In this document: one piece after another, positions 37,101-47,078 of the stretch
Position numbering within the stretch: position 1 is the stretch's first letter
Layout: the number at the start of each line of letters is the position of its first letter
Assembly (NCBI RefSeq): GCF_002236105.1
Contig: NZ_NIWU01000002.1
Span: forward strand, 124,001-188,000
Source: Pseudomonas umsongensis
GTDB taxonomy: Bacteria; Pseudomonadota; Gammaproteobacteria; Pseudomonadales; Pseudomonadaceae
Reading direction: 5' to 3'
DNA: 64,000 bases
Notes under the pieces: model-generated
The model's database searches: none
What the model was told of the DNA's origin: nothing
What the model saw: only the letters and a program-made list of their open reading frames with translations
Program-made: the position numbers and the translations under genes

Positions 37101-37930
37101 CGGTGGACCCGACCAAGATCCCGGCGTTGGATATCATCATCAATCAGTTGTATCAGGGCAACGACCTGGTGGGCGCCTGGTCGCTGAAGGTGCGTCCGAC
37201 GGCCAGGGGTATCGCGCTCAACTCGCTGGACATGGGCCTCAAGGGCATGTTGTTGCAAGGCAGCGGCGGATGGGAAGGTCCACCTGGTGCCAGCAACAGT
37301 TGGTACAAGGGGCGGATCAGCGGCAAGAACCTGGCGGATGTCCTCAAGGGCTGGGGCTACGCGCCGAGCGTCACCAGCCAGGAATTTCACATGGATGTCG
37401 ACGCCCGCTGGCCGGGCTCGCCGGCATGGATGGGGACCAAGCGTCTCTCTGGCACCCTCGATGCGTCGCTCAAGGAAGGCCAGTTTGTCGAGGTCGAAGG
37501 CAGTGCCCAGGCGTTGCGTGTATTTGGCCTGCTCAACTTCAACTCCATTGGCCGCCGCTTGCGCCTGGACTTCTCCGACCTGTTCGGCAAAGGCCTGAGC
37601 TATGACCGGGTCAAGGGCCTGCTGGTGGCGACCAACGGGGTGTACGTGACACGGGAGCCAATCCGCCTGACGGGTCCATCGAGCACGATCGAGCTCGACG
37701 GCACCCTGAATATGGTGGCCGATCAGATCGATGCGAAACTGCTGGTGACCCTGCCAGTGACCAACAACCTGCCCATCGCCGCGCTGATCGTCGGCGCACC
37801 GGCGATCGGTGGGGCGCTGTTCCTGATCGACAAGTTGATCGGTGACCGTGTGGCGCGCTTCGCCAGCGTGAAGTACACCGTCAAGGGGCCGTGGAAAGAA
37901 CCGAAAATCACCTTCGACAAGGCTTTTTGA
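34127..37930 (+). CDS. yhdP: YhdP family large envelope protein (AsmA-like)
   Basis: Very large protein of 1267 residues (E. coli YhdP 1266) with one N-terminal membrane helix at about residues 8-30 and a long periplasmic beta-rich body of the YhdP/DUF3971 type. AsmA-like repeats extend to the C-terminus, which ends 'KYTVKGPWKEPKITFDKAF'. With TamB and YdbH, this family is thought to bridge the periplasm and move phospholipids to the outer membrane. The start at ATG 34127 has GGAG upstream, and a TTG 21 bases earlier is unnecessary. It follows rng in the conserved rng-yhdP-nit-tldD order. A REP element follows the stop. Confidence 0.93.
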   Translation: MERLTRILAALTRWGLGLCALVLVVMALYVSLGRELAPLVAEYRGEVETKASEALGMPLQIGELKGSWSGFAPILSAHDVTVGEGANALHLENVRAVPDLWESLLAREVRIANLELNGLKISLKQGDDGAWALEGLPVKDDQPFEPEQLLNRMQMIQQLSVLDSQVTLQPWGESPLTLTYVGATLKTGASRQRLDARLTLPDGQPLALSVRTRIRASQWQDGEAQVYVSLPQSDWSKWLPETLTQQWNFSELKAGGELWATWGKGALQSGAVRLNAPQFKGAYAERKPIQINNLALNGYFQRSAEGMLVTVDSLAMNLGETRWESRLQLKQVTASDQTQNIWHLQADRLDLTPLTPVLNALAPLPEGVATVVERLKVTGGLRNVLIDVKPNATDDSRFSFAANLDRVGFDAYHGAPAARNVTGSISGDLGHGELRMDSKDFMLHLDPIFAKPWQYIQANATLTWKLDKESFTLIAPYLKVLGEEGKIAGDFLIRLFFDEAREDYMDLRVGLVDGDGRYTAKYLPTVLSPALDEWLRTAILKGAVDQGFFQYQGSLNHGAEETARSISLFFKVHDAELAFQPGWPHVSKVTGDVFVEDSGVRILASKGQLLDTQVRDIYVSIPHVPAGQNSHLFLDGAFAGGLGDGLKILKEAPIGTAETFAGWEGEGDLQGKLKLDIPLAKGEQPKILVDFKTAKARLKLPEPPLELTQLKGDFRFDSSKGLSGQNITARAFDKPVTAKIFADGREGKLNTRVTASGQVEVKKLKDWLSVTQPLPVSGVIPYQLQLTLDGADSQLMVNSSLKGVAVDLPAPFGLAADVGRDTSFRMTLQGAERRYWANYGELASFTFAAPAGNFAGGRGELFLGNGTAALPGAKGLRIRGVLSELDVGPWQDLVSKYAGQDPGGNAKQLLSGADIKVGKLSAFGTTLDQAVVQLTRKPSSWALQLDSQQVKGAASIPDAKAAPMVINLQTVRLPAPDPKVLADENSPDPLASVDPTKIPALDIIINQLYQGNDLVGAWSLKVRPTARGIALNSLDMGLKGMLLQGSGGWEGPPGASNSWYKGRISGKNLADVLKGWGYAPSVTSQEFHMDVDARWPGSPAWMGTKRLSGTLDASLKEGQFVEVEGSAQALRVFGLLNFNSIGRRLRLDFSDLFGKGLSYDRVKGLLVATNGVYVTREPIRLTGPSSTIELDGTLNMVADQIDAKLLVTLPVTNNLPIAALIVGAPAIGGALFLIDKLIGDRVARFASVKYTVKGPWKEPKITFDKAF

Positions 37931-37972
37931 CGCCATCCTCCAAACCTATGGAGTAGCATGGCCTTAACTCCA

Positions 37973-38058
37973 CTGTAGGAGCTGCCGCAGGCTGCGATCT
38001 TTTGATCTTGATCTTAAAAGCAACATCAAAAGATCGCAGCCTGCGGCAGCTCCTACAG
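37973..38058. repeat. REP inverted repeat (family A)
   Basis: CTGTAGGAGCTGCCGCAGG plus CTGCGATCTTTTGAT on the left is mirrored on the right by ATCAAAAGATCGCAG and CCTGCGGCAGCTCCTACAG. The arms are about 34 bases, nearly perfect, around a short centre. Confidence 0.9.
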
Positions 38059-38089
38059 GTATGCGTTGGTATCCGATCAGGGAAAGGCC

Positions 38090-38938
38090 ATGTCTGTAGC
38101 GGTAATTCAAATGGTCAGCCAGAGCGACGTGCTGGCCAATCTGGCCCGGGCGCGTCAGTTGCTGGAACAAGCGGCCGCGGGCGGTGCGAAATTGGCTGTG
38201 CTGCCGGAAAATTTCGCCGCCATGGGCCGGCGCGACATCGCCGACATCGGTCGCGCCGAGGCGTCGGGCGAAGGCCCGATCCTGCCCTGGTTGAAACAGA
38301 CGGCCCGCGACCTCAAGTTATGGATTGTGGCGGGCACCTTGCCGTTGCCGCCGGTGGATCAACCGACGGCCAAGGTGCATGCCTGCTCGTTGCTGGTTGA
38401 CGACCAAGGCGAAACGGTCGCTCGCTACGACAAGCTGCACCTGTTTGACGTGGACGTGGCAGACAATCGCGGCCGTTATCGCGAATCCGATGACTATGCT
38501 TATGGCAGCGGGATCGTGGTTGCGGATACGCCGGTCGGGCGAGTCGGCCTGACGGTTTGTTATGACCTGCGCTTCCCGGAGCTCTACAGTGAATTACGTG
38601 CTGCCGGCGCGGAACTGATTACCGCGCCGTCGGCTTTCACCGCCGTAACCGGCGCCGCGCACTGGGATGTGCTGATTCGTGCGCGAGCCATCGAAACCCA
38701 ATGTTATGTGCTCGCGGCCGCCCAGGGTGGAACGCATCCGGGGCCGAGGGAAACCTGGGGGCACGCGGCAATCGTCGACCCATGGGGACGGGTGCTGGCA
38801 CAACAGGATCAAGGCGAGGCCGTGCTGCTGGCCGAACGCGATAGCAGCGAACAGGCGTCCATCCGGGCGCGGATGCCGGTGTCCAGTCACCGGCGCTTTT
38901 TCTCGCAGGGCGCCCAGCGGCCTGCCTCAGAACGATGA
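38090..38938 (+). CDS. Nitrilase-superfamily amidohydrolase (Nit1/deaminated glutathione amidase-like)
   Basis: Carbon-nitrogen hydrolase of 282 residues. The Glu-Lys-Cys triad is Glu40 ('LAVLPENFAAMG'), Lys115 ('RYDKLHLFD') and Cys157 ('LTVCYDLRFPELY'). The surrounding sequence resembles Nit1-type enzymes, which hydrolyse deaminated glutathione as metabolite repair. The start is ATG 38090; the 8-codon extension lacks support. It lies between yhdP and tldD in the order I recall from other Pseudomonas genomes. Exact substrate is inferred from family resemblance only. Confidence 0.9.
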   Translation: MSVAVIQMVSQSDVLANLARARQLLEQAAAGGAKLAVLPENFAAMGRRDIADIGRAEASGEGPILPWLKQTARDLKLWIVAGTLPLPPVDQPTAKVHACSLLVDDQGETVARYDKLHLFDVDVADNRGRYRESDDYAYGSGIVVADTPVGRVGLTVCYDLRFPELYSELRAAGAELITAPSAFTAVTGAAHWDVLIRARAIETQCYVLAAAQGGTHPGPRETWGHAAIVDPWGRVLAQQDQGEAVLLAERDSSEQASIRARMPVSSHRRFFSQGAQRPASER

Positions 38939-38956
38939 ATTTAAGGCGTAAAGCAT

Positions 38957-40399
38957 ATGAGCGAGTTGTTGTCCTCAGTCAGTGAGCACCTCCTGGCACC
39001 CGGTGGCGTAACGATCGAAAGCCTGCAAGGTGTGCTTGGCGACCTGGCCGGCCCTGGCATCGATGCCGCCGACCTGTATTTCCAGGGGCAGATTTCCGAG
39101 TCCTGGGCGCTGGAAGACGGCATCGTCAAGGAAGGCAGCTTCAACCTCGACCAAGGGGTTGGTGTTCGCGCGCAATCCGGTGAGAAGACCGGTTTTGCCT
39201 ACAGCAATGCCATCACCCTGGAAGCCTTGGGCGCGGCTGCCCGAGCCGCCCGGTCGATCTCCCGGGCCGGACAGAATGGCACCGTGCAAGCGTTCACCAC
39301 CCAGGATGTGGCGCAGTTGTACGGGCCGGACAATCCGCTGGAAGTGCTGACCCGTGCCGAGAAAGTCGACCTGCTCAAGCGCATCGATGCCGCCACCCGT
39401 GCCCTTGATCCGCGTATCCAGCAAGTCACCGTGAGCATGGCCGGGGTCTGGGAGCGGATCCTGGTGGCGTCCACCGATGGCGGCCTGGCGGCGGATGTCC
39501 GGCCACTGGTGCGCTTCAACGTCAGTGTGATCGTCGAACAGAACGGCCGTCGCGAACGCGGTGGTCACGGCGGTGGCGGGCGTACCGATTACCGTTATTT
39601 CCTGGCTGAAGATCGCGCCATGGGTTATGCCCGTGAAGCGTTGCGCCAGGCGCTGGTCAACCTGGAAGCCATTCCGGCGCCGGCCGGAACCTTGCCGGTG
39701 GTGCTGGGCTCCGGCTGGTCGGGCGTGCTGCTGCATGAAGCGGTCGGCCACGGCCTGGAAGGCGACTTCAACCGCAAGGGCAGTTCGGCCTACAGCGGGC
39801 GCATGGGCGAGATGGTGGCGTCCAAGCTGTGCACCATCGTCGATGATGGCACCCTGGCCGGTCGTCGTGGCTCCTTGAGCGTTGACGACGAAGGCACGCC
39901 AACCGAGTGCACCACACTGATCGAAAACGGCGTACTCAAGGGCTACATGCAGGACAAGCTCAACGCTCGCCTGATGGGTGTGGCCCGCACTGGTAACGGC
40001 CGTCGCGAATCTTACGCGCACCTGCCGATGCCGCGCATGACCAACACCTACATGCTGGCCGGCGAAAGCGACCCGCAAGAAATCATCGCGTCGGTGAAGC
40101 GCGGCATCTACTGCGCCAACCTCGGCGGCGGCCAGGTGGACATCACCAGCGGCAAGTTCGTGTTCTCCACCAGCGAGGCGTACCTGATCGAAGACGGCAA
40201 GATCACCGCCCCGGTCAAAGGCGCGACGTTGATCGGCAACGGCCCGGAGGCCATGAGCAAGGTGTCGATGGTCGGCAATGACTTGGCGCTGGACAGCGGT
40301 GTGGGGACGTGTGGCAAGGATGGTCAGTCGGTGCCGGTGGGTGTCGGCCAGCCAACGCTGAAGATTGATGCGATCACCGTGGGTGGCACGGGCGCTTAG
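38957..40399 (+). CDS. tldD: Metalloprotease TldD
   Basis: Catalytic subunit of the TldD/PmbA (TldE) heterodimeric zinc protease, 480 residues. The metal site [11 protein letters not shown] (HExxxH, His260-His265) is clear, with a downstream Cys in '[14 protein letters not shown]'. In E. coli the pair matures microcin B17 and degrades CcdA; the role in Pseudomonas is less clear. The partner pmbA lies 740 bases downstream, beyond the opposite-strand darP. TldD starts 18 bases after the nit gene, likely co-transcribed with it. Confidence 0.96.
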   Translation: MSELLSSVSEHLLAPGGVTIESLQGVLGDLAGPGIDAADLYFQGQISESWALEDGIVKEGSFNLDQGVGVRAQSGEKTGFAYSNAITLEALGAAARAARSISRAGQNGTVQAFTTQDVAQLYGPDNPLEVLTRAEKVDLLKRIDAATRALDPRIQQVTVSMAGVWERILVASTDGGLAADVRPLVRFNVSVIVEQNGRRERGGHGGGGRTDYRYFLAEDRAMGYAREALRQALVNLEAIPAPAGTLPVVLGSGWSGVLLHEAVGHGLEGDFNRKGSSAYSGRMGEMVASKLCTIVDDGTLAGRRGSLSVDDEGTPTECTTLIENGVLKGYMQDKLNARLMGVARTGNGRRESYAHLPMPRMTNTYMLAGESDPQEIIASVKRGIYCANLGGGQVDITSGKFVFSTSEAYLIEDGKITAPVKGATLIGNGPEAMSKVSMVGNDLALDSGVGTCGKDGQSVPVGVGQPTLKIDAITVGGTGA

Positions 40400-40412
40400 G
40401 CACATACATCCC

Positions 40413-40492
40413 CCTGTAGGAGCTGCCGCAGGCTTCGATCTTTTGCTTTTTAAAAGATCAAAAGATCGCAGCCTGCGGCAGCTCCTACAGGG
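40413..40492. repeat. REP inverted repeat (family A)
   Basis: CCTGTAGGAGCTGCCGCAGG and the inverse CCTGCGGCAGCTCCTACAGG flank GATCTTTTGC...AAAAGATCGCAG. It lies between the convergent ends of tldD and darP and may act as a bidirectional transcript end. Confidence 0.9.
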
Positions 40493-40504
40493 GATGGACG
40501 AGAA

Positions 40505-41029
40505 TCAACGCAGACCGCGTTGAGTTTCGTCCAGCTCACGGATGTACTTGAAGATTTTACGGCTGGATGCAGGAGGCTTGTTTTGCGCAACCTCGTGCTG
40601 CGCCTGACGGATCAGGGAACGCAATTGCTGGCGGTCCGCGTCCGGGTAGTCGACGACGAATTTTTCCAGTACGGCATCGTCGCCGGCGATCAGGCGATCG
40701 CGCCAACGTTCCAGGTTATGGAAGCGTTCGTTGTACTGGCGAGTGGAGGCATCGAGTTGATCGAGCAAAACCAGAATTGCGTCAGTGTCCTGATCGCGCA
40801 TCAGTTTGCCGATGAACTGCAGGTGCCGTTTACGCGCGATGTTCGCGGTGTGCTTGGGCGCATCGGCCAGGGCCCGGCGCAAGGCGTCGGTCAACGGCAG
40901 TTTTGCCAGCAAGTCAGGCTTGAGCGTTGTAAGGCGCTCGCCGAGGTCAACCAGAGCATGCAGCTCGCGTTTAACCTGGGATTTGCTTTTTTCTCCCGTA
41001 TCGAGGGAGTCGTCGTAAGAATCAACCAT
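40505..41029 (-). CDS. darP: Ribosome-associated protein DarP/YjgA (DUF615)
   Basis: Small, charged, helical protein of 174 residues of the YjgA/DarP family, which binds late 50S precursors and promotes peptidyl-transferase centre maturation. Recognised by '[21 protein letters not shown]', '[16 protein letters not shown]' and '[36 protein letters not shown]' read along the C-terminal half. The start at ATG 41029 gives the standard length; a longer opening to 42019 is antisense to pmbA. It is divergent from pmbA with about 110 bases between them. Confidence 0.92.
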   Translation of the reverse strand: MVDSYDDSLDTGEKSKSQVKRELHALVDLGERLTTLKPDLLAKLPLTDALRRALADAPKHTANIARKRHLQFIGKLMRDQDTDAILVLLDQLDASTRQYNERFHNLERWRDRLIAGDDAVLEKFVVDYPDADRQQLRSLIRQAQHEVAQNKPPASSRKIFKYIRELDETQRGLR

Positions 41030-41137
41030 GGTGGCCGTCCGCAAAGAAACGCCGCCATGATAACCAGTCGGGGGCCGCTTGTCCGGCCCGGTCGCTCGAT
41101 GACCGTTACCGAAAGCAGAATTTGAGTGGAGAACAGC

Positions 41138-42484
41138 ATGAGTGCAGTTGAAAGCGTCGGCCCACAAGCGTTGCCGGCACTGCAAGAACAAGTCGAGCAA
41201 ATCATCGCTGAAGCCAAGCGACAGGGCGCCAGTGCCTGTGAAGTGGCGGTGTCCCTTGAGCAGGGCCTGTCGACCACCGTTCGCCAGCGCGAAGTCGAAA
41301 CCGTCGAGTTCAACCGCGACCAGGGTTTTGGCATCACCTTGTATGTCGGTCAGCGCAAGGGCTCGGCCAGTACGTCGGCCAGTGGGCCAGAGGCGATTCG
41401 CGAAACCGTTGCCGCTGCCCTGGCTATCGCCAAGCACACCTCTGAAGACGAAGCCTCGGGCCTGGCGGATGCCGCGCTGATGGCCAGGGATGTTCAGGAC
41501 TTCGATTTGTTCCACCAATGGGACATTACCCCGGAACAGGCGATTGAGCAGGCGCTGGCCTGTGAGGCCGCAGCGTTTGCCGCCGACAGCCGGATCAGCA
41601 ATGCCGATGGCACCACCCTGAGCACGCATCAGGGCTGCCGCGTCTACGGCAACAGCCACGGGTTTATCGGCGGTTATGCGTCGACCCGGCACAGTTTGAG
41701 TTGCGTGATGATCGCCGAGGCTGATGGCCAGATGCAGCGCGATTACTGGTATGACGTGAACCGCCAGGGCAATCTGCTGGCGGACCCGGTGAGCATCGGC
41801 CAGCGTGCTGCGCAACGCGCCGCAAGCCGTCTGGGTGCGCGTCCGGTGCCGACCTGTGAAGTGCCGGTACTGTTCTCCGCGGAACTGGCCGGCGGCTTGT
41901 TCGGCAGTTTCCTCTCGGCGATCTCCGGTGGCAGCCTGTACCGTAAATCCTCGTTCCTCGAAGGTACGCTGGGGCAGAAGCTGTTTCCGGAATGGCTGAC
42001 CATCGACGAGCGGCCGCACCTGATGCGGGCCATGGGCAGTGCAGCGTTCGATGGCGACGGCCTGGCGACCTACGCAAAACCGTTCGTCGAAAAAGGCGAG
42101 TTGGTGTCGTACATCCTCGGCACCTACTCAGGCCGCAAGCTTGGCATGCCGAGCACCGCCAATGCGGGTGGCGTGCACAACCTGTTCGTTACCCATGGCG
42201 ATGAGGACCAGGCTGCCCTGCTGCGTCGTATGGGGCGCGGCCTGCTGGTCACCGAATTGATGGGCCAGGGCCTGAACATGGTCACCGGTGATTACTCCCG
42301 TGGCGCGGCGGGTTACTGGGTCGAGAACGGCGAAATCCAGTTCGCTGTCCAGGAAGTGACCATCGCCGGCAACATGCGAGACATGTTCAAGCAGATCGTT
42401 GCCGTGGGCAATGACCTGGAACTGCGCAGCAACATTCGAACGGGCTCGGTGTTGATCGAGCGGATGACGGTGGCGGGCAGCTAA
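41138..42484 (+). CDS. pmbA: Metalloprotease subunit PmbA/TldE
   Basis: Non-metal-binding partner of TldD, 448 residues. Recognisable segments are '[37 protein letters not shown]', '[31 protein letters not shown]' and '[13 protein letters not shown]' in the C-terminal domain (each read across its motif). It lacks the HExxxH of TldD, as expected. The start is ATG 41138 with GGAG 6 bases upstream rather than the GTG four codons earlier. A strong terminator follows. Confidence 0.95.
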   Translation: MSAVESVGPQALPALQEQVEQIIAEAKRQGASACEVAVSLEQGLSTTVRQREVETVEFNRDQGFGITLYVGQRKGSASTSASGPEAIRETVAAALAIAKHTSEDEASGLADAALMARDVQDFDLFHQWDITPEQAIEQALACEAAAFAADSRISNADGTTLSTHQGCRVYGNSHGFIGGYASTRHSLSCVMIAEADGQMQRDYWYDVNRQGNLLADPVSIGQRAAQRAASRLGARPVPTCEVPVLFSAELAGGLFGSFLSAISGGSLYRKSSFLEGTLGQKLFPEWLTIDERPHLMRAMGSAAFDGDGLATYAKPFVEKGELVSYILGTYSGRKLGMPSTANAGGVHNLFVTHGDEDQAALLRRMGRGLLVTELMGQGLNMVTGDYSRGAAGYWVENGEIQFAVQEVTIAGNMRDMFKQIVAVGNDLELRSNIRTGSVLIERMTVAGS

Positions 42485-42500
42485 GCTTCGCCCTCTGGAC

Positions 42501-42538
42501 AAAAAGGCGCGCCACCCATTGGGTGGCGCGCCTTTTTT
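42501..42538 (+). terminator. Rho-independent terminator of pmbA
   Basis: A perfect 15-bp stem (AAAGGCGCGCCACCC / GGGTGGCGCGCCTTT) with a 3-base loop is bounded by A5 and T6, so it can act in both directions. It lies 16 bases after the pmbA stop. Confidence 0.93.
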
Positions 42539-42558
42539 GTGGGGTTTGGCAAAACCTT

Positions 42559-42634
42559 TGGGAGCTGGCTTGCCAGCGATGGCGCCAGAAAGATCATCCT
42601 GATTCAAGGCTGCCTTCGCCAGCAGGCCGCGGCT
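42559..42634. repeat. Degenerate REP-like element (family D)
   Basis: TTGGGAGCTGGCTTGCCAGC at the left and CTTCGCCAGCAGGCCGCGGC at the right resemble the family D arms of 17761-17860 but are more eroded. It lies between the pmbA terminator and the convergent ptsO gene. Confidence 0.5.
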
Positions 42635-42662
42635 TGGACCGAGTTCGGACGGTCCTTGACCT

Positions 42663-42938
42663 TTACTCGCCTTCGTCGAAATAGTTATTGATCAACGCCA
42701 CCAGCGCATCCAGCGCTTCCTGTGCCTGCTCGCCTTCCGTGCTCAAATGAATCTTGGTGCCCTTGCCGGCAGCAAGCATCATCATTGCCATGATGCTTTT
42801 ACCATCGACGGTGGTTTCCGGCGTGCGTCCTACCCTGATCGTGCAATCCTTGTATTGGCCAGCGACCCCAACGAATTTTGCCGAAGCGCGGGCATGCAGG
42901 CCCAGCTTGTTGATGATTTCGATTTCCAGAGCAGGCAT
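42663..42938 (-). CDS. ptsO: Nitrogen PTS phosphocarrier NPr
   Basis: HPr-like phosphocarrier of 91 residues in the nitrogen phosphotransferase system, moving phosphate from EI-Ntr (PtsP) to PtsN. The phospho-acceptor is His15 in 'NKLGLHARASAKFV', and the Ser46-region 'DGKSIMAMMMLAA' is conserved. It is the last gene of the rpoN-hpf-ptsN-rapZ-ptsO cluster, 15 bases after rapZ. It differs from sugar-PTS HPr by context and sequence. Confidence 0.96.
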   Translation of the reverse strand: MPALEIEIINKLGLHARASAKFVGVAGQYKDCTIRVGRTPETTVDGKSIMAMMMLAAGKGTKIHLSTEGEQAQEALDALVALINNYFDEGE

Positions 42939-42953
42939 CGCGGTGTGAATCCT

Positions 42954-43811
42954 TTAGCTGAGGTCGCGGTGGCGAACCTGGACATTCTTCAGGGATTGCT
43001 GCAGGACCTGGCCAAGACGTTCAGTCAGGTAGACGGAGCGGTGATGGCCGCCGGTGCAGCCAATGGCAATGGTGACATAGGCGCGGTTGCTGGCGGCAAA
43101 ACGTGGCAGCCATTTGAGCAGGTACGTAGAAATGTCCTGGAACATTTCCTCCACGTCGGGTTGTGCCGCCAAGTAGTCGGCCACCGGTTGGTCTAGCCCG
43201 GACTGCTCGCGCAGTTCCGGCTTCCAGTAAGGATTGGGCAGGCAGCGCACATCGAATACCAGGTCGGCGTCGACCGGCATGCCACGCTTGAACCCGAACG
43301 ACTCCACGAGAAACGCCGTACCGGGTTCCGGTTGGTTCAGCAGGCGCAGCTTGATGGTATCGCGCAGTTGATACAAATTCAGGCTGGTGGTGTTGAGCTT
43401 GAGATCGGCAAGGTCGGCAATCGGTCCGAGCAGGGTGGTCTCGTCGTTGATCGCTTCGGCCAGCGAGCGGTTGGCGTTGCTCAGCGGGTGACGCCGACGG
43501 GTTTCCGAGAAACGTTTGAGCAGGGTTTCTTCGTCGGCATCCAGGTAGAGGACATCGCACTGGATGTGGCGACTGCGCACTTCTGCCAGTAACTCGGGGA
43601 ACCGCGACAAGTGGCTTGGCAGGTTGCGAGCATCGATGGACACGGCAACCAGTGGCTGTGCCAGTTCGGTGTGTATCAGCGCTCGCTCGGCCAGTTCAGG
43701 CAGCAACCCGGCAGGCAGGTTGTCAATGCAGTAGTAGCCGTTGTCCTCGAGGACGTCGAGGGCGGTACTTTTACCGGAGCCAGAACGGCCGCTGACGATG
43801 ATCAAGCGCAT
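42954..43811 (-). CDS. rapZ: RNase adapter protein RapZ
   Basis: Nucleotide-binding protein of 285 residues with P-loop GRSGSGKST at residues 8-16. '[13 protein letters not shown]', '[22 protein letters not shown]' (read here as YLDADEET...) and the C-terminal '[15 protein letters not shown]' region are also present. In enterobacteria RapZ senses glucosamine-6-phosphate and directs RNase E to GlmZ RNA. GlmY/GlmZ are not known in Pseudomonas, so its target here is open. It lies 2 bases after ptsN, strongly indicating one operon. Confidence 0.95.
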   Translation of the reverse strand: MRLIIVSGRSGSGKSTALDVLEDNGYYCIDNLPAGLLPELAERALIHTELAQPLVAVSIDARNLPSHLSRFPELLAEVRSRHIQCDVLYLDADEETLLKRFSETRRRHPLSNANRSLAEAINDETTLLGPIADLADLKLNTTSLNLYQLRDTIKLRLLNQPEPGTAFLVESFGFKRGMPVDADLVFDVRCLPNPYWKPELREQSGLDQPVADYLAAQPDVEEMFQDISTYLLKWLPRFAASNRAYVTIAIGCTGGHHRSVYLTERLGQVLQQSLKNVQVRHRDLS

Positions 43812-43813
43812 GA

Positions 43814-44278
43814 TTAATGACCGTTTTGCTCGTCCAGGACAACCTGATACAAGGCTTGATTGCTCGCAGCGTTGCGCAGTTTGTCGCGCACGTCCTTGCG
43901 GTCGAGCATGCTTGCAATCTGGCGCAACAACTCAAGGTGCGCATCGGTAGCGGCTTGCGGGACCAGTAGCACGAACAACAGGTCAACCGGAGCGCCGTCG
44001 ATGGCGTCGAAATCGATAGGGGCGTCCAGGTGCATCAAGGCACTGATGGGCGCATCACAGCCCTTTAGACGGCAGTGGGGAATGGCGATGCCGTTACCAA
44101 AGCCGGTGGAGCCGAGTTTTTCACGGGCGACCAGGCTCTCGAAAACATCCTGCATGGCCAGATCCGGCACTTCGCGATGGATGAGGTTGGCAATTTGCTC
44201 GAGGGCTTTCTTTTTACTGCCGCCCGGCACGTTCACCAGGGAACGGCCGGGGGTCAGGATGCTTTCAAGTCGGATCAT
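43814..44278 (-). CDS. ptsN: Nitrogen PTS regulatory protein EIIA-Ntr
   Basis: EIIA-type protein of 154 residues, the terminal phospho-acceptor of the nitrogen PTS, influencing potassium, carbon storage and stress regulation. The active His68 is in '[15 protein letters not shown]'. The N-terminal '[22 protein letters not shown]' and '[24 protein letters not shown]' (read along the domain) match the family. It sits between hpf and rapZ in the rpoN cluster. Confidence 0.97.
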   Translation of the reverse strand: MIRLESILTPGRSLVNVPGGSKKKALEQIANLIHREVPDLAMQDVFESLVAREKLGSTGFGNGIAIPHCRLKGCDAPISALMHLDAPIDFDAIDGAPVDLLFVLLVPQAATDAHLELLRQIASMLDRKDVRDKLRNAASNQALYQVVLDEQNGH

Positions 44279-44290
44279 GGGTTGGGAGTG

Positions 44291-44599
44291 TTAACGACCC
44301 GTAGCGCCCTGGAGGAGGCTCTGAGTCTTTTCCTTATGCTTTTTGAGTTGTTTATCCAGCTTGTCGGTCAGTGCGTCGATTGCCGCGTACATATCGGTAT
44401 GTTCCGCGTTGGCGACGACCTCATTGCCGGGTATATGCAGCGTGGCTTCGATTTTCTGCTTCAACTTTTCGACGCACATCGTGACTTGCACGTTGGTGAT
44501 CTTGTCGAAATGCCCCTCGAGCTTCTTGAACTTGAGCTCGACGTATTCACGCAGGGGCTTGGTCACTTCCAGTTGGTGTCCACTGATGTTGACTTGCAT
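44291..44599 (-). CDS. hpf: Ribosome hibernation promoting factor (short form)
   Basis: Short HPF/YhbH protein of 102 residues, formerly called RpoX beside rpoN. It binds the 30S decoding region in stationary phase and supports 100S formation. Recognised by 'MQVNISGHQLEVTKPLREYVELKFKKL' at the N-terminus and the basic C-terminal 'DALTDKLDKQLKKHKEKTQ'. The start is ATG 44599 because a GAAGGAGAA lies just upstream. It is 75 bases after rpoN and probably also has its own promoter. Confidence 0.96.
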   Translation of the reverse strand: MQVNISGHQLEVTKPLREYVELKFKKLEGHFDKITNVQVTMCVEKLKQKIEATLHIPGNEVVANAEHTDMYAAIDALTDKLDKQLKKHKEKTQSLLQGATGR

Positions 44600-44674
44600 A
44601 CAGCTTCTCCTTCGTTGCCAGTGCATAAAGCGGCAGATCCAGATGATCTGCCACTGGAACGCTGTGGCGTGGCC

Positions 44675-46168
44675 CTACATCAACCGCTTGCGTTCGCTCG
44701 AAGGCGCGATCCCGAGGGATTCGCGGTACTTGGCGACGGTGCGGCGAGCCACCTGAATGCCTTGTGCCTCCAGTAAACCAGCGATCTTGCTGTCACTCAA
44801 CGGCTTTTTCTGATTTTCCGCCGCCACCAGTTTTTTGATGATCGCGCGAATCGCCGTGGACGAGCATTCTCCGCCCTCGGAGGTGCTGACGTGACTGGAG
44901 AAAAAGTATTTCAGTTCATAAATGCCCCGAGGGGTATGCATGAATTTCTGCGTGGTAACCCGCGAAATCGTCGACTCATGCATGCCGACCGCTTCGGCGA
45001 TGTCATGCAGGACCAATGGCTTCATGGCTTCGTCGCCATACTCCAGGAAGCCGCGCTGATGCTCGACGATCTGCGTGGCCACTTTCATCAGGGTTTCGTT
45101 GCGGCTTTGCAGGCTCTTGATGAACCAGCGGGCTTCCTGCAGTTGATTGCGCATGAAGGTGTTGTCGGCGCTGGTGTCGGCACGACGAACGAAGCCCGCA
45201 TACTGGGCGTTGACCCTCAGGCGGGGCACCGACTCCTGGTTGAGCTCCACCAGCCAGCGTTCGTTATCCTTGCGCACGATCACGTCCGGAACCACGTATT
45301 CGGCTTCGGTCGACTCGATTTGCGAGCCCGGGCGCGGGTTGAGGCTCTGGACCAGCTCGATCACCTGGCGCAGCTCATCTTCCTTGAGCTTCATGCGGCG
45401 CATCAGCTGGCTGTAGTCGCGGCTGCCGAGCAAGTCGATATAGTCAGTGACCAGGCGCTTGGCTTCGGCCAGCCAAGGCGTCTTGGCGGGCAGTTGGCGC
45501 AATTGCAACAGCAGGCATTCACCCAGGTTGCGTGCGCCGATGCCGGCAGGTTCGAATTGCTGGATGCGGTGCAGGACGGCTTCGATTTCGTCCAGTTCGA
45601 TGTCCAGTTCCGGATCGAAGGCTTCGAGGATTTCCTCCAGCGTCTCGTCCAGGTAGCCCTGGTTGTTGATGCAGTCGATCAGGGTCACGGCGATCAGGCG
45701 ATCGGTGTCGGACATCGGTGCCAGGTTCAATTGCCACAGCAGGTGGCTTTGCAGGCTCTCGCCGGCTGATGTGCGGGTGGTGAAATCCCACTCGTCGTCA
45801 TCGTTGCTCGGCAGGCTGCTGGCGCTGGTCTGGTAGACGTCTTCCCAGGCGGTGTCGACAGGCAGTTCGTTGGGAATGCGCTCGTTCCAGTCGCCTTCCT
45901 CGATATTATCGACGGTCGTGGCGCTTTCCTGGTAGGAGGGTTCCTGGGTGTCGGTACTGGGTTTGTGTTCGGCGTTGTCGGCCAGCGGGTCGGAATTGTC
46001 GAAGTCGTCGCCTTCTTCCTGGCGCTCGAGCATCGGATTGGACTCCAGGGCCTCCTGGATTTCCTGTTGCAGGTCCAGGGTCGACAATTGGAGCAGGCGG
46101 ATGGCCTGTTGCAGCTGCGGTGTCATCGTCAGCTGCTGGCCCATTCTCAAGACTAGCGATGGTTTCAT
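44675..46168 (-). CDS. rpoN: RNA polymerase sigma-54 factor
   Basis: Sigma-54, 497 residues, directing transcription from -24/-12 promoters with enhancer-binding proteins such as NtrC. Region I is Gln/Leu-rich ([23 protein letters not shown]), region II is acidic (about 50-130), and the core-binding domain is central. The C-terminal RpoN box reads '[17 protein letters not shown]' and a helix-turn-helix precedes it ('[19 protein letters not shown]'). A perfect TATAAT -10 lies upstream at 46246-46251. It leads the rpoN-hpf-ptsN-rapZ-ptsO cluster. Confidence 0.98.
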   Translation of the reverse strand: MKPSLVLRMGQQLTMTPQLQQAIRLLQLSTLDLQQEIQEALESNPMLERQEEGDDFDNSDPLADNAEHKPSTDTQEPSYQESATTVDNIEEGDWNERIPNELPVDTAWEDVYQTSASSLPSNDDDEWDFTTRTSAGESLQSHLLWQLNLAPMSDTDRLIAVTLIDCINNQGYLDETLEEILEAFDPELDIELDEIEAVLHRIQQFEPAGIGARNLGECLLLQLRQLPAKTPWLAEAKRLVTDYIDLLGSRDYSQLMRRMKLKEDELRQVIELVQSLNPRPGSQIESTEAEYVVPDVIVRKDNERWLVELNQESVPRLRVNAQYAGFVRRADTSADNTFMRNQLQEARWFIKSLQSRNETLMKVATQIVEHQRGFLEYGDEAMKPLVLHDIAEAVGMHESTISRVTTQKFMHTPRGIYELKYFFSSHVSTSEGGECSSTAIRAIIKKLVAAENQKKPLSDSKIAGLLEAQGIQVARRTVAKYRESLGIAPSSERKRLM

Positions 46169-46245
46169 GGCAGGGGCTTAACACCTTATTCGCCGGCGCA
46201 CATGCGCCATCCACTACAGGGCGCCGGAGCGCCAAACATAAGCAA

Positions 46246-46251
46246 ATTATA
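46246..46251 (-). promoter_or_regulatory. -10 element of the rpoN promoter
   Basis: A perfect TATAAT on the minus strand lies 78 bases before the rpoN start. The -35 region at 17-18 bases is a weak match (GGCAAA). The inverted repeat at 46277-46326 is immediately upstream. Confidence 0.5.
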
Positions 46252-46276
46252 TGCCCGAAACCGCGGCGTTTGCCTA

Positions 46277-46326
46277 GAGCGCTGTAACAATAAAAAAAGG
46301 TTGATTTTTTATTGCGCCAAGCGCTC
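46277..46326. terminator. Nested inverted repeat between lptB and rpoN
   Basis: Outer arms GAGCGCT / AGCGCTC (7 bp) enclose inner arms CAATAAAAAA / TTTTTTATTG (10 bp, A+T only) with a 7-base centre. It is 26 bases after the lptB stop on the minus strand, so a terminator role is likely, but the AT-rich inner stem is atypical. It could also act as a DNA element upstream of the rpoN promoter. Confidence 0.5.
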
Positions 46327-46352
46327 TGCCGACTCGCCGGACACCGCGATGC

Positions 46353-47077
<725 letters not shown>

Positions 47078-47078
<1 letters not shown>

